A DNA stretch of 64,000 bases from Batrachochytrium dendrobatidis JAM81 (GCF_000203795.2 NW_006281102.1:414567-478566), one strand, 5' to 3'. Shown: positions 12,175 to 24,614, counted from the first letter of the stretch. Translations and numbers: made by a program. Notes: generated by a model not told the origin, from the letters alone.

Positions 12175-15100
12175 ATGCTTCCTAATTCCTCAGAAATGCA
12201 TTTGGATACTATTTCCAATGGTAACACTATGCAACACACTCTCGATTGTGATTTGAACCAACGCCAGAAGCGACGATGCACTGCTGCTGCTGGACTGGAT
12301 GAAACTGGCCGGAATCAAACAGACTTTGTCCAGTCTGCCATGACCGACACTTCGGCTGAAACCATCAATTCTTCCACTAAAACACTCCCTACACCTCACA
12401 TGGATTTGGATTCACAATCTTCAGTTCATGACAGTCACTATCCACTTCACAAAGAAATTTCTTTTCCTGCTGCTGATGTTAAAATTTCTGCATACCATAC
12501 AGAATGGCAAACTACCATCAGCAGTGTTCTTCCTGCGCTGGTTAGCATTCGCTTTTCCCAGGTCGCAGCATTTGACACTGAAGGTCCATTGACTTCAGAA
12601 GCTACCGGATTTGTTGTAGACGCTAAATTGGGCTTGATATTAACCAATCGGCATGTGGCCTGCTCAGGTCCGTTTTTGGGAGAAGCAATTTGGCATGATC
12701 ATGAAGAAGTGGATGTATTTCCGGTTTATAGAGATCCTGTAGGTATTTGATTGTCAAATAATGACTATGATGGTTATGATCCATAGCTTACTGTATTTTT
12801 ATTGCATTCATGATTCTCATGTTAATGCTTGATTTCAGGTTCATGATTTTGGGTAAAATGTATTATATACTTGTTTATACCAGATAAACTATCAAGGGCA
12901 TTTGGGTTTAACTTTAATCCTGACAATCTTTAGGTTTCTAAAGTTTAATCCAACAGAAATTCGGTACATGGGTGTTAAAGAAATTGAACTAGCCCCTGAT
13001 TTGGCACAGGTTGGCCTCGAGATCCGAGTTGTTGGGTAACTGCTACTTACTGGTTTGGTTTTTGAATTTCATTCATGGTCATTTGAATCTAATCGAAACT
13101 TTAGTAACGATGCAGGAGAAAAGCTTAGTATTTTATCTGGATCCATTTCCCGTCTTGACAGGAACGCACCATTTTATGGAGATATGACTGTAAGAGCTGC
13201 AACTGCATCAAACCTACCTAAATCTGTGATTTTTGGTTAGTGTACTAGTTCGATACTAACCATAGCTTGTCTTTATTTACCATTATGCACTGGAATGCAA
13301 TTAATAGTACAATGACTTTAATACGTAAGTATAAAACTCTCAGTTGCAGTTATTTTTCTCATTCCAACTGTCAATTTACGTCAATATTTGAATTTAGATT
13401 TTACCTTCAAGCCGCTTCAAGTACTTCAGGTGGCTCATCAGGCTCTCCTGTTCTAAATCTGCAAGGAAAAGCTGTAGGACTTCAAGCTGGTGGACATACC
13501 AAGGTTTGTAATTGGAAAGCTTGGTTTATTGCTTGAAACCCAATTTTGCTCAAATTTTAATCATTTTATAAATACTTAATGCACTATTAGGCAGCGACTG
13601 ATTTTTTCTTTCCATTAGATCGTAAGTTGAACTCGAGGATATGGTTTTGTTTACATTGTTATACTGATATATATATAGGTGTTAAACGAGCTTTGGAACT
13701 GCTTCGTAATGATCAGATTATTCCTCGGGGAACAATTCAGGTTCAGTTTTTGTAAGTTTTGCTATTACTAGAGGCTAAGAGTTTTTCATGTATTAAAACT
13801 GCATTTAATCTTTTCAATGCATACAGACATCGTCCATTTGATGAAGTTCGGCGACTTGGGCTTTGTAAAGAAACAGAGGAAACTGTTAGAAAACTGGATC
13901 CAAAGGAAATTGGAATGCTGGTAGCCGATGTTGTTGTTCCAAAAGGACCTGGTTTTGGAATGCTGGATGAGGGCGATGTTTTGATTACCGTGAATGGTCA
14001 AGTCATTACTAAATTTGTGCCTTTAGAAGACATTCTTGACAACAGGTAATTGTCCATTGTATTTGTAACAACTCTGGAAATAGTTTTTAAACTCCAAACT
14101 TGTTGCAAAAATTTGCTATTGGGATTAGGCTTTTGTACTAATCATGTTTGAATCTAAACCAACAATACGATGGTGCCAATATATTAGTGTTGGAAAAAGT
14201 GTACACATCAAAGTGGAACGTGGCGGAGAGGAGCTCGAGTTTGATATTCCTGTTCAGGACTTACACAGCATGTATGTGTTTTTTAAATTTATCTTTTGTC
14301 TCTGCAACAACTTACACAATGCATTCATCATATAGTACTCCTGATCGATATGTTGAGATTGGAGGCGCAAAATTAAACAATCTCTCGTATCAACTTGCTC
14401 GCCAATACTGTGTTCCTGTGAGTGGTGTTTTTCTTTCCGAGCCAGCAGGAATGCTACGCTTAACCGGAGCACCAGATGCTGGATGGATTATCACCACCGT
14501 AGATACTATTCCCACACCAGATCTGGATTCACTGATTGCAGTCTTTCAAAAAATTCCCGATCGAAAACGTATTCCCGTCACCTATTACAGTATTGCGGAT
14601 GTGCATAGTCTTTCCGTAGGAATCATCAATGTTGATCGGCATTGGTCATCGTTTAGATTGGCTGTGCGAAATGACAAAACGGGTTTATGGGACTTTACAC
14701 AACTTGGAGATCCTATAGCGCCAATTGCGATTGAGCCTATGAATGCTACTTTCCAGCAGTTGGACGAAAGCCTTGGTCCTGCGCAGCATCTCTTTCAATC
14801 CATGGTAAAAGTAAACATGTCTATTCCTTGTCGTATTGACGGATTTCCAAAATCTAGGGTAAGTGATGCATCATTTCATACAAAATAATACATTTTCCAT
14901 TTGATTGATCAATGTATATGTTGGTTTGTAGAAACAAGGCGCAGGATTGATTTTAGATAGCAAACGAGGACTTGTAGTTGTTGCTCGTAACATTGTTCCA
15001 TTTGCTATGGGAGATGTTACACTCACCTTCTCCGACTCTATAATCATTCCTGGTAAAATCGAGTTTCTTCATCCGACACAAAACATATCCATTGTTTCAT

Positions 15101-16381
15101 ATGATCCACGGCTGATTGGCACAACTCCAGTAAAAAGCGCGCCTATTAGTTCGGTATCTCTTGCTCAAGGCCATCGTGTTACTCTGGTTGCTTTTAATCA
15201 TAATCAGCATCCTATTTGTATTGAAACAACCGTGACAGATATTAGTCCCGCTACAATTCCAATCAATGCTATTCCTCGCTTTCGAGCAATCAACTTTGGC
15301 AAGTATTCTCGAGTCATGAAAACGGTACTTTAGTCTAAAATACTGATGCAATGCTATTTTATTACACTTTATTTAGATTCAATTAGTCTAGACACGCCAC
15401 TTGCACATCAATGCTCTTCAGGAGTACTTGCAGATGCAGAAGGTCGAGTGCAGGGACTATGGCTGAGTTTTCTAGGCGAAAGGACTTCCTCTGGCGGCGA
15501 CAATGAGTATCACCTTGGCCTAGATATTCGGTTTATTATTGATACTATTCTTCCAAGCTTGCAAAAGGGTGTCAAGCCTCGTTTAAATGGTCTTTCTGCC
15601 GAATTTGTTCCAATTCAAATCTCTCAGTCTCGTAATATGGGAGTTACTGACGAATGGGTCAAAAGAATTGAAAAGGCAAATCCCAAACGACGACAAATTT
15701 TCATGGTAAAAAAAACTGAGACTGGAATGAAAACTGGGCAGGTACTCAAGGATCTTGATCTTGTGTTGGCCATTTCTGGCAAAGTGGTGACGCTTGTAAG
15801 CGAATTGGATGTACGCGAAGATTGGGGCGAGTTTATTCAAATGACTGTTATGAGAAACAAGATTGAGATGCAGCTTACTGTTCCTACAGACGAAATGGAT
15901 GGCGATAGTACGCATCATGTTGTGATATGGGGCGGCGCAATTCTTCAGGGTAATGCACTCATTAATGGGCTGTAGTATATTGAGACATGTTAAACTGTTG
16001 AATTAGATTTGTTACTTTTACTCATTGGGCTTGTTAAACCTTTGATTAGAACCCCACAAGGCTGTTTTGCAACAATCCAAAACTACTCCGTCGCGAGTGT
16101 ATGTCACTGGTCGTGCACAAGGATCTCCAGCATACACATATGGTCTTACACCCACTGAATGGCTTACTCATGTCAACAACAAGCCTACACCCACTCTTAA
16201 AGAATTTGTAGCAGCAGTCAAAGATTTGCCTGACAATTCATATGTGCGTGTCAAGACAGTTACATTTGATTTGATCCCTTGGGTCATAAGCGTCAAAGTT
16301 GTTAAACATTACTGGCCAACAATTGAAATGGTGCGTGACGTTACAGAGACTACTGGATGGCGTAAAATCGAAGGAGTGTAG
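12175..16381 (+). CDS. NMA111: Nuclear HtrA-like serine protease NMA111
   Basis: Fourteen exons close in phase to 1029 residues, the usual size of NMA111/Ynm3: 12175-12738, 12839-12852, 12934-13035, 13105-13189, 13308-13324, 13398-13503, 13591-13621, 13679-13751, 13827-14045, 14188-14271, 14336-14858, 14932-15298, 15377-15949 and 16050-16381. In yeast this family acts in the nucleus in lipid homeostasis, apoptosis and heat tolerance. After a disordered N-terminus of about 100 residues the catalytic triad is His160 (LTNRHVA), Asp191 (VHDFGFLKF) and Ser275 (GGSSGSPV). PDZ modules follow (for example [15 protein letters not shown]), then a second, degenerate protease-like half. Exons of 14, 17 and 31 nt are required by the conserved sequence. 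Intron 12 (15299-15376) is GC-AG with donor GCAAGT. Confidence 0.93.
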
Positions 16382-17049
16382 TTTTTAGTATTGTGCTGAA
16401 CAAATGAAACCAGTATTTGAAATTGCTGATCACTCTTGTTTTACCTGGGTTTCTCTGAAAGTAATTTCAACAGTGCTTAATTAATTTGTTGACTAATAAT
16501 CATGAAATGTTCACAGCTGGAGAAAAGGGGATGAAAATACAGAAAACCATTCACATAAGTGGAACGTCGAAGTTTACCGTCAAGACGGGAAGCATAGGCA
16601 ATAGATGCTCCTGCCATTTAAATCGACAAACAATTCACTGATGTTCCAAAAAATATATCTTGCCATCAGATATACGTGTATTCAGTTGCTGCATGATTTG
16701 TACTGAATAACCATCACATGTATCTCAACAATACCAATTCATACTGAACTGTATTGAATACACAAGTTGCTTGAATAATGCAACATCTTTAATAATACAA
16801 CTAGCAGACTGTTACTGATGTGCTGTATTTGGGGTTGCTAGTTTATTGCAACTGTTGTAATCTCAATGGCTAGAGTGACGATCCTATTCATCTTAGTTTT
16901 TGATTATCGACACCATCAAACGACCATGCCAATCAAATTACAAATAGTAGATGATGCAGCCAACAATGCAAACCATTGCTGACCATTGCAACCACTTGTG
17001 TGTTTGACCCTAACTATATAGTACAACTACACAACTCTCAACAACAGAT
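16382..17049. other. Intergenic region; duplicated segment begins at about 16763
   Basis: There is no gene in this stretch. The direct duplication shared with 34331 onward starts near 16763. The 290 bp from there to the tRNA are nearly identical in both copies and probably include tRNA upstream elements. Confidence 0.6.
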
Positions 17050-17122
17050 GCCCTCTTAGCTCAGTGGTAGCAGCGCTTGCCTAGTAAGCAAGAGGTCGAG
17101 TGTTCAAATCACTCAGAGGGCA
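17050..17122 (+). tRNA. tRNA-Thr (anticodon AGU), copy 1
   Basis: A 73-nt cloverleaf: acceptor GCCCTCT pairs with AGAGGGC, the D arm is GCTCAGTGGTAGCAGC, the anticodon stem CTTGC/GCAAG encloses CTAGTAA (anticodon AGT), the T arm GAGTG/CACTC encloses TTCAAAT, and the discriminator is A. There is no intron. Internal A-box and B-box sequences are present, and a run of five T follows about 10 bp downstream as a Pol III terminator. Confidence 0.95.
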
Positions 17123-17214
17123 TTTCTCTTTTTGTTTCGTTGTTGTTTGCCTGAGGACTGTGTTCGGCGCGTATAACGCAAACGTCGATATCAATCGATT
17201 TACAAAAACACTCC

Positions 17215-18756
17215 ATGACGGTTGATTCTGCGAGTATGCTGACTGGATTGGCTGCAAACTTTCCTGGAGCAACTAAACTGGTGTTTACAGCATCTCATTC
17301 TGCTCATGACAAATTCCAAACACTCAGTCCTGAATCAAAAGTAAAACTAGTCGATGCTGCTTCGGCATCTGCTGATGTCGCTTGGAAAAGTTACCAGTAC
17401 GTCCATATTGTCTTGCATCTCATGAAAAAACAGTACCGATTTGCTCTACTAGTCTGACACATCGTGCATTCATAGATGGCTTAGAAACGTATATGTCGCA
17501 GTTCTTTCATGGGGAACTAAACCGCTGGATCGATGGCATCAGCCATCTGGGTTCATCCTTCATCTGTTGGCCAGTCTAATTCTGTTTATATTGCCTGTGG
17601 ATGATCTCTGGATAACCACAGACATTCCAAAAGGAAAAGTGGTGTATGCTGGAAACCAGAATATCTATGGTAAGAGTGCACAGTCATGATGACGGCTAGA
17701 CTTGCAGTGTCGAATGTTACTGACACGTGAATGTCATATTGACCGACTGGAACCAGGCATTGATACGCTGTCTACACTGTCCATCATATTCAAAAAGACT
17801 GGCGTGCTGCCAAGAGTGATTGTACAGCCAATGCGTAAGTCGTTGTGCAATGGTTCAGATTCGAATCCACTCATTACATGTGAATTTTACTCGAGTCTGA
17901 TTCCAATCTGGTGTTCATTTTTCCAGATTTCAAGATTCCCATATGGAAACATTTCATTGAATACATGGGAGCCGTTTCATGTGAACATCCAGAGGCAATC
18001 GACTACCTGATGAGTCTTGAATATCCACTGTTTGTGTATCCAGGCGGTGCTCGAGAGTTTTTTCGCAAAAAAAACGAAGAGAAATACAGTTTGGAATGGC
18101 GCCACATTGAACTATATACTCGCATTATTGACGACCTAAATACATTTGCACCAAAGTACCAGTATCTGGTGGTGCCAGTTGCGAGCATTGGTGTAAATGA
18201 TATGCTCAAGATTGTTTGGGAATGTCCATGGAATGTATATAATCTGATGAAAAAGGTGTCGATTGTACGGCCCGTGTCATACGAGCGACAGTATGTGACG
18301 GTGCAAATGCCGATTCTACTGCATCAAGGCAAGTATGACGATGTGTATGTCCAAGAAACGCTTGAAAAAGGGATTCAAGACACGATTGTTCGACGGGACA
18401 AGGCTGGCAAAAAGCGATACATGTTGCGCAAAGTCAGCAAAACACTTGGATATATATTCCACAAAGACGGGATCGTGATGCGGTCGTGGTGGTTTGTGTT
18501 TGACGTGGTGCAGTTTAGAGTGATGCATTTACTGGTATACATATTGTATAAATTACAGGATTCTGAAGAGATGCGCGATCGTGACGACTATGATACTGAT
18601 TCAGATGTACTTTCATCTGGCAAAACTATGTCAGAATCTGAGCCGGTTGTCAGTGATGTGCCATTGACAGACGAGTCACCAAAACAAATGCATCCAATGC
18701 ATCATGCCAAGGACAGATTCCTGAAACTATTTGGTTTGAACCAACAACAAAAGTAG
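17215..18756 (+). CDS. PlsC/DGAT2-superfamily acyltransferase (TMEM68 / phytyl-ester-synthase-like), copy B
   Basis: Four exons (17215-17396, 17485-17669, 17757-17834, 17927-18756) close to 424 residues. Such enzymes move acyl groups to diacylglycerol or alcohols at the ER or organelle membrane. A hydrophobic helix lies near residues 83-99 (GFILHLLASLILFILPV). The first acyltransferase block reads YAGNQNIYGID, with Gln119 where the family normally has the catalytic His. Later blocks FKIPIWKHFIEYMGAV and VYPGGAREFFRKK are well conserved. A C-terminal acidic/Ser-rich tail ends in a basic stretch. The copy at 34783 encodes the same protein. The start lies 92 bp after the tRNA-Thr gene. The family assignment is good; activity is uncertain because of the Gln. 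Confidence 0.85.
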
Positions 18757-19313
18757 GCATCATCACTGTAGTTGGACTGTATTTGCACTATACTTGAGCT
18801 GTCAATCTATTGGATGTTGTTGTAACTCGTTTAAATAAACTGCTGGCTGTTATTGTTATAAATAGTTTAAACGATCGATTATTGGGTTTAGATCAACACG
18901 GTTGTTGGATATGGTCATGATTTCGACTGGTTGATTATTCAAATAACAGTTTCAAGTCATCCATTTGATCAAACAACTTCCATCCAGGTTTTGATCAGTT
19001 TGCATACGAATACAAATCGATATCAAAGTATAATATTTACCACTACAGTATTATATCTGATAGTTGGACTATCAACTAGTCGGTGTCTAGACAATGACAC
19101 CACTCTTAATATATCACATGGACTAGAATCCATTGACAGTTGTGTTTTTATCAAATGGATTGAATTTCATTCAGTCGTTTGTAATCCATTGTTGATGGTG
19201 TTGGTCAGCGTTGATTCAATAAACACGAAAACCTCGATCGAGTTGGTTTGGGTCAGATTGATGGTTTCGATCAGTTTTAGATGAACATTCGATGCTAGTT
19301 GCGAGATTGATGC
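18757..19313. other. Intergenic region acyltransferase/OMA1, present three times in the window
   Basis: This is a 557-bp spacer. An open frame of 117 codons at 18931-19284 is present in the copies but has no family similarity and is broken in copy C. It probably carries the acyltransferase terminator and OMA1 promoter. Matching DNA is at 3549-4105 (inverted) and, in part, 36325-36842 (direct). Confidence 0.6.
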
Positions 19314-20891
19314 ATGGTTTCCAACCAAATCCAACTTGACCCTTTAGCTCATCTCATGGCTTTACTACCACAATTATTGACTCGCACTTTTTCGAGCATT
19401 GGCCGACAGGCTACAACCATTCAATCCATTGTGAAAATCAGCAACAAATTGGTCATTCAATCTGTTGGTCAATCTGTTGGTCAACCTGTCAGTCAATCTG
19501 TTGGTCAACTAGCATCACCCATTTCACAACGGTCACTGGTTTCATCCGTTCAGTTCAGATCCCAATACCAATACCAATCCAAGCCTAGTCGACGAATTAC
19601 CAAAAATACCACCTTGGTTTCACCCATAACAGCCAGTGATGGATACCAGAGATTCAAAAACGGTCAGGATTGATAGTGTTGCAGCATACCGTCTATTGAG
19701 TCCAGAATATGAATAGTGACTGACTTGTACAGATCATCTAGGTCATCCACGCATCTATCCGTCTAAACGATTCTATTTGCTGATAGGTGGATGTATTGTA
19801 CTGTTTTCAGTATACTACTATGAGCATTTAGAAACTGTGCCAATCAGCGGACGTCGTAGATTCAACGATGTTTCGCCTGGAATGGAAAGACTGATTGGCA
19901 ACCAGACTTATGAAGCTGTCATGCACGAATATCGACATGCAATATTGCCTGCCTATCATCCTCAAAGTGTTTTTGTAAGAAGAATTGCTGGTCGTCTTAT
20001 CAAAGGTATTGAACAGTCAAGCCATTTCAATATATACTCGATAAATGGTTGACGCTTGAAACTCTGGAATATAGCCAGTGGTCTTGCCAGTCCTGACTGG
20101 GAAGTGTTTGTGATTAACGATCCACAAACCAATGCATTTGTTCTGCCCAATGGCAAGATATTTGTGTTTTCAGGTATTATTCCTATTGCAATGAACGAGG
20201 ATGGCATTGCAACTATTCTTGGTCATGAGGTAAGCTAAATCGCTCATTTTGTTATTGGACAAGATTTTTATACCAAGAATGGTTGATTGGACAAGATTTT
20301 TATACCAAGAATGACTGATTCAATACCAATGGTTAGATTGCACATCATGTAGCTCGTCATTCAGCAGAGAAACTTGCATGGGGAAAACTATTGTTGATTC
20401 CGCAGATCCTCATTACACTATTTCTTGGACCCGACTATGGGTCACTGTTTCGCGGCATGATTATGGAACTCGCTATTCTGGTAATGTGTTTTGCAGATCA
20501 AGTGTTTCAGACTTTATTGCATTTGTATGTTGATTCGAACTGCATGTTTAGCGACCGTTTTCAAGAAAATGCGAGTCCGAGGCCGATTATATTGGACTCC
20601 AGATCATGTCCAAAGCATGCTATAATCCGAGTTCAGCCATTCAACTTTGGCAGGTATGGTTTGCAATATTTTGATTGGCATGATGTTTATGTTTGTTGCA
20701 CGCATCACTGATACCGGGATATATGGTAGAGAATGAGTGCATCTCAAGTAGGTGCCAATATGCCTCAGTTTTTGAGCACGCATCCTAGCGATGAGTCCCG
20801 TATAGACCAAATTCAAAAATGGCTGCCTGAAGCCATGCAGACTTATGTAGACTCTGGCTGCAACGAGGCAAGTCGACATTTGTATTGGTGA
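19314..20891 (+). CDS. OMA1: Mitochondrial inner-membrane metalloprotease OMA1 (M48), copy B
   Basis: Six exons (19314-19662, 19733-20005, 20075-20229, 20337-20480, 20552-20653, 20730-20891) close in phase to 394 residues. Domain order: Ser/Gln-rich presequence with SVGQ/PVSQ repeats, one membrane segment near residues 130-148, then the M48 domain with HEIAHH at about 258-263 and the third zinc ligand in ESEADYIG at about 315-322. The 107-nt intron after HE carries a tandem duplication of about 32 bp. It differs from copy A by a two-residue insertion (Gln-Tyr) in the presequence. It is convergent with PUS7 copy B. Its classical substrate in animals, the OPA1/MGM1 dynamin, is also encoded in this window at 63 kb. 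Confidence 0.92.
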
Positions 20892-21021
20892 TGTATGGCT
20901 ATTTACTGACTGTTGTTCATGACGATCAGATGCAAATGATCAATAGAGGATTTATCGGTGCTCTAAGGAAATGGACAAATATATGATTATAGATTCATTT
21001 TGCATTTTCAAATCACAATTG

Positions 21022-23902
21022 TCATTTTGACTGTATGTTTTGCTTTTCAGACGAGAGCCGAGTGTGAAATCCTGAATTGGTTTCTGATTTCATGACCTCT
21101 CTCAATGCCATGGTGGCATATTGCGACGATCCCAGAGTGAATTCAACCACAAGCGAAGTATACTTGCCATCTAGTGCGGTTGATCATACAATAATGGTGT
21201 AGTTGATCATACAATAATAGTGTAGTTGGTTATACAATAAATCGTCATGTTAGTAAATAAACCCGAGATGACCATACCCAAATGGCTGACCAACTTACCA
21301 GGAACAGACTGAGGCTTGGGTGTTTGGTTGACAATGTCAAGGTCTGTTTGAACAAGCGGTACATTGGCATCATTGTATTTAAGAATATGCCTAATACACG
21401 TGTCAGTCCAATAAAGCCGTCACTATGCTGATAGTAATCAAGTGATGTCACTTACCAGTTTACATTGGTGGCAACGCTGATCACCTTGCGATATGCACCA
21501 GACAGACTAAAATCACTAATGTTCCAAATATCAGTGTCAGATCATGTCAAGTTTAGCTCGGCAATGATTCAATATTCTTACGCGATGTTGCGTTTCATGT
21601 TGTATGGGTCGAATCCATCTACGGCCATAAACTCAATATATTTTTGCGCAACCTTGTGTTTGGGATACACAACACAATGTCCAGGTTGTGGCAGAACCAC
21701 GTCTTGCATTGTATAGTTGGCAGCATCATCTTTGGATGCAATGTATATGGGTTGAATCGTATCACGAGCAATATCGGGATCATTTACATGTGTCGTATTC
21801 AGCCTAGGCTCAACCGTCGCTTTGTTCGGAATGACGAGATCTCCAACAACCGGCTTGAGACCATACAGTTTGATGCGTTCTGTTGCCATATGGTTCCAAA
21901 CATAGCTTTGATATGCATGTACATACATCAATCGCAAGTTGCGTGGTATCTACGGTCACGACAGTGTCAACAACCAGACTGTCAGCATGACATATACAGC
22001 ACTGTTTGATATACACTATACACCATGCAAACGTACCGCTTGAACTGCTGATAAATAGGCAGTGTTACACTTGGAGTTTACAAATGAAAATAAAATACAT
22101 CGCTCCGCCAGATTGCGTGCATGGAACAGCTCGACAGCCTTTTCTGCGTCTTGTGTTTGTTTCCAAAACAGTCGGGCTTGAAGAACATCCGCGCTATCTA
22201 GATATACAGTATTTCGAGTTGTTTGAAGTTGTTTGATTCAGTGCATATCGTGCAACCATACACATTATAGTCATACTCGATGATCCAATGCATACCTTCT
22301 GCCTTGGGACACATGATCAGATCAATGGCCTGTTCCCATTTTTCAGCCAGCAAAGCAATTCCGACAGAATGTGTAGAGACCGAACGCGTTCCAAAGCGCT
22401 GCATGCCATAGTAGTTAATAAATCCATTTTGTTTAAACGATTGCATGGACTGGTGTATGACTTGATCTGACTGTGCTTCAACGTTACGCAGCACAATCGA
22501 AAAGTGGTTTCCTGATAGTGACCCAAGCATCAGTCGTGTGTTGTGGTATGAGAGATCGCCAATACGAGACGTGCCTAAAAGCTTGTTGACACCAAGAAGA
22601 ACCGATGGCCTGACATTCAGGACAGATATTCTTTGAGTTGTGATGGCTCGTTTATCTTTTGTGCCGCTAAATGTAAACTGTTTGGACGGTACTCTATAAA
22701 CAAGATATTTGGTATTAGTCACGATTAGTTTGCATTAGCTTGCATTAGCTTGAATTGGCTTGCATTAGTTTGTACTGGCTTGCACTGACTACAATATATC
22801 CAAATTACCTAATAGACTTGGATATTTTAGCAATGGCTTGCATGGTATCAATGTTTTCCTTGTATAGTGTAAAATGGCAGTAATTTCCGCCCAAATCATT
22901 AAAGTCGACTTTACTGGATACAGGTTTGGATGGACGTTTCTTGTTTATGCCTCGTTTCAGTTTCTGGAACTCGATTGTTCCATTTTTTGTAGTGGTGGAC
23001 AGCTGTGTCCCGAAATACAGACGAACCGTATCGTGGATACCTGTTCGTGTAGATTTTTCGGCAATGGGCTACAATCAAATATGTGGTTTGGTGACAAATT
23101 AAAACCACAGATCCGAATCGATAAACATCCATTGATACTCACCTTGCTCGTTACATGGGTCAATTCGGTAGATTCTAGCATACGCTTGATGCTATTGATT
23201 GTTTCGATATCTCCAGCCAGCTGTTCGACTAGCTTTTCAAATCCTTTTTCAGTTTCTGGCTTGGTCTTTGGAATCCCGAGTGCATGCGTGTTTAAAATAT
23301 ATCAGCCATAAATTATTCAGCATCATATCGAATCTACACTTACCTGTTCGTTTGTCACGGTTTCTGTTGGTGCTATTATAGTCTCTAACTCTGGGTTTGG
23401 GATTGGTTCTGGCTCTGGCTCTGGAATTGGGGTTGACTTTGGATCTTGTTCCAGTTCCGGTTTCGGCTCCAGTTCTGGGGTTGACTTTGACTTTGAATTG
23501 GTGAATTCATTGACAGATCCTGGCTTGTATCGAATAATTTGTCCATCAAGATCGACCTCATTGACAAGAAAATCTCCAGATCTACAACAACCAGTAAAGT
23601 CTGTGTCAGCATCATGGATCGAGTGATGGCTCAGGTTTGGATCCAACACACCTGTATTTTAAAATGCCAGTAAATGCTTTAATATGTGGATTGACATATT
23701 CCAAAATACCAAAATCCGATTCTTTTTGGATATATGGCTGATTGTTTGCAGCAAGATCACGACTAGCTGAACCAACTGAACCATGGTCGTCTAAATGCAT
23801 CGAGTCAAGCGCAGTTGTGTCTGAGCCAAGATTATCATTATTGACGACAGTATTTGCAGACTCGTCAAATACTTTTAGTCGTTTAGTCACTCTTGAATCC
23901 AT
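21022..23902 (-). CDS. PUS7: Pseudouridine synthase PUS7 (TruD family), copy B, complete
   Basis: Downstream exons mirror copy A: 22693-22296, 22197-22037, 21949-21582, 21515-21456, 21390-21299 and 21170-21022. Upstream exons extend to about 23.9 kb, and the one covering the copy A cut reads on through HFTLYKENIDTM. N-terminal TruD blocks are recognisable: FGILEYVNPHIKAFTGILKYR joins SGDFLVNEVDLDGQIIRY, and KVDFNDLGGNYCHFTLYK precedes the catalytic FSGTKDKRA block. A charged insert of Pro-Glu repeats (PEPEPEPIPNPELE) follows the second block. The start is probably the ATG at 23902 (MDSRVTKRLK, nuclear-type); an ATG at 24022 would add a mitochondrial-type leader. Two coding differences from copy A are visible. 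Confidence 0.88.
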
Positions 23903-24236
23903 TCTACTAGACTGAATGCAGTATGTATACACTGAATTGGTGGGTAATAGTGTTCTGAAAAACAACTGATGATTTGATCGTTTAGTTGATGGAATGGCTG
24001 ATATCAATAATCGGAAATGCATTTTATTTTTATTTTCGAGTCGAGTTTGAAATGATTCAAATGAAACAATACCACGTGATCCGAGCAATGGATTGCAGAT
24101 GTCGGTCGTATTCAAGCAAGATGAAGTATTAAAGACGTTGATGTAAATAAACAGTCAGTCTTGTCAAGTGGTGCGTGTCAGTGTAGTGCAAACACGGTGT
24201 GGTTGAACTGTTAGTTTGTTGGTGTTGTGGTGATCG

Positions 24237-24297
24237 GAATGGAAACCGAAATGGAAACCAGAATGGAAACCAGAATGGAAACCAGAATGGAAACAGC
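24237..24297. repeat. 12-bp tandem repeat (GGAAACCAGAAT units)
   Basis: About five consecutive copies of GGAAACC(A/G)(G/A)AAT, the last three identical. It is intergenic. The minus-strand reading gives a Phe-Trp-Phe-Pro repeat with no coding context. Confidence 0.8.
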
Positions 24298-24390
24298 AGT
24301 TGCATTCCTAATGTGCGGTTACTGTTGAACGTGACTGTAAGATGCATGAGTGTGTACAGACTTGAAAACAGTTGAATACAATATACGGAC

Positions 24391-24614
24391 TGTAATGAAT
24401 GAATCTGGTGATTGTACAATGCATGATCATGTCAAATGGGAGTCATTTGGCATGATTATAGTTTGATTTTGTATGAGTGTTGAGTTGATTGAACTGAGAA
24501 TGTGTATTAAAATGATCCAATTCTAGTAAGAAACAAAAGTACAAGCATTGTTTATTGCAAAGCAGTCACAGCAAGATGGATACAAGTGTTTTATTACAAA
24601 TGAATACGACTGTA
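24391..24614. mobile_element. Degenerate fragment of the inverted-end element family
   Basis: It starts with the internal block GAATCTGGTGATTGTACAAT and ends with GAATACGACTGTAG, the right end of the family. No matching left end is evident. Confidence 0.55.

Larger units (their letters stand above)
16763..19263. repeat. Direct segmental duplication, copy B (tRNA-Thr + acyltransferase + OMA1 upstream)
   Basis: About 2.5 kb repeated in the same orientation at 34331-36842, with an offset of 17568 bp over the tRNA and gene. Only a few base changes and one small insertion just after the acyltransferase stop distinguish the copies. The 3' part (18653-19263) also belongs to the inverted duplication and so occurs three times in the window. 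Confidence 0.95.
18653..22860. repeat. Inverted segmental duplication, right arm (copy B)
   Basis: This is the reverse-complement partner of 1-4209. It begins within the last acyltransferase codons and runs through OMA1 and most of PUS7. The true outer end is unknown, because the partner arm is cut by the window edge. The spacer between the arms is about 14.4 kb. Confidence 0.95.

Noticed and set aside
17081..17272. A minus-strand open frame across the tRNA-Thr gene
   Set aside because: It overlaps the tRNA on the opposite strand and is duplicated only with it.
18931..19284. A 117-codon open frame repeated at 3578-3931 (inverted) and partly at 36508-36855
   Set aside because: It is in the duplicated spacer, without family similarity; in copy C it changes its end because the duplication stops. 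It is conserved only as DNA.
24129..24419. A minus-strand frame with repeated Phe-Trp-Phe-Pro
   Set aside because: It is produced by the 12-bp minisatellite; there is no splice context or family match.
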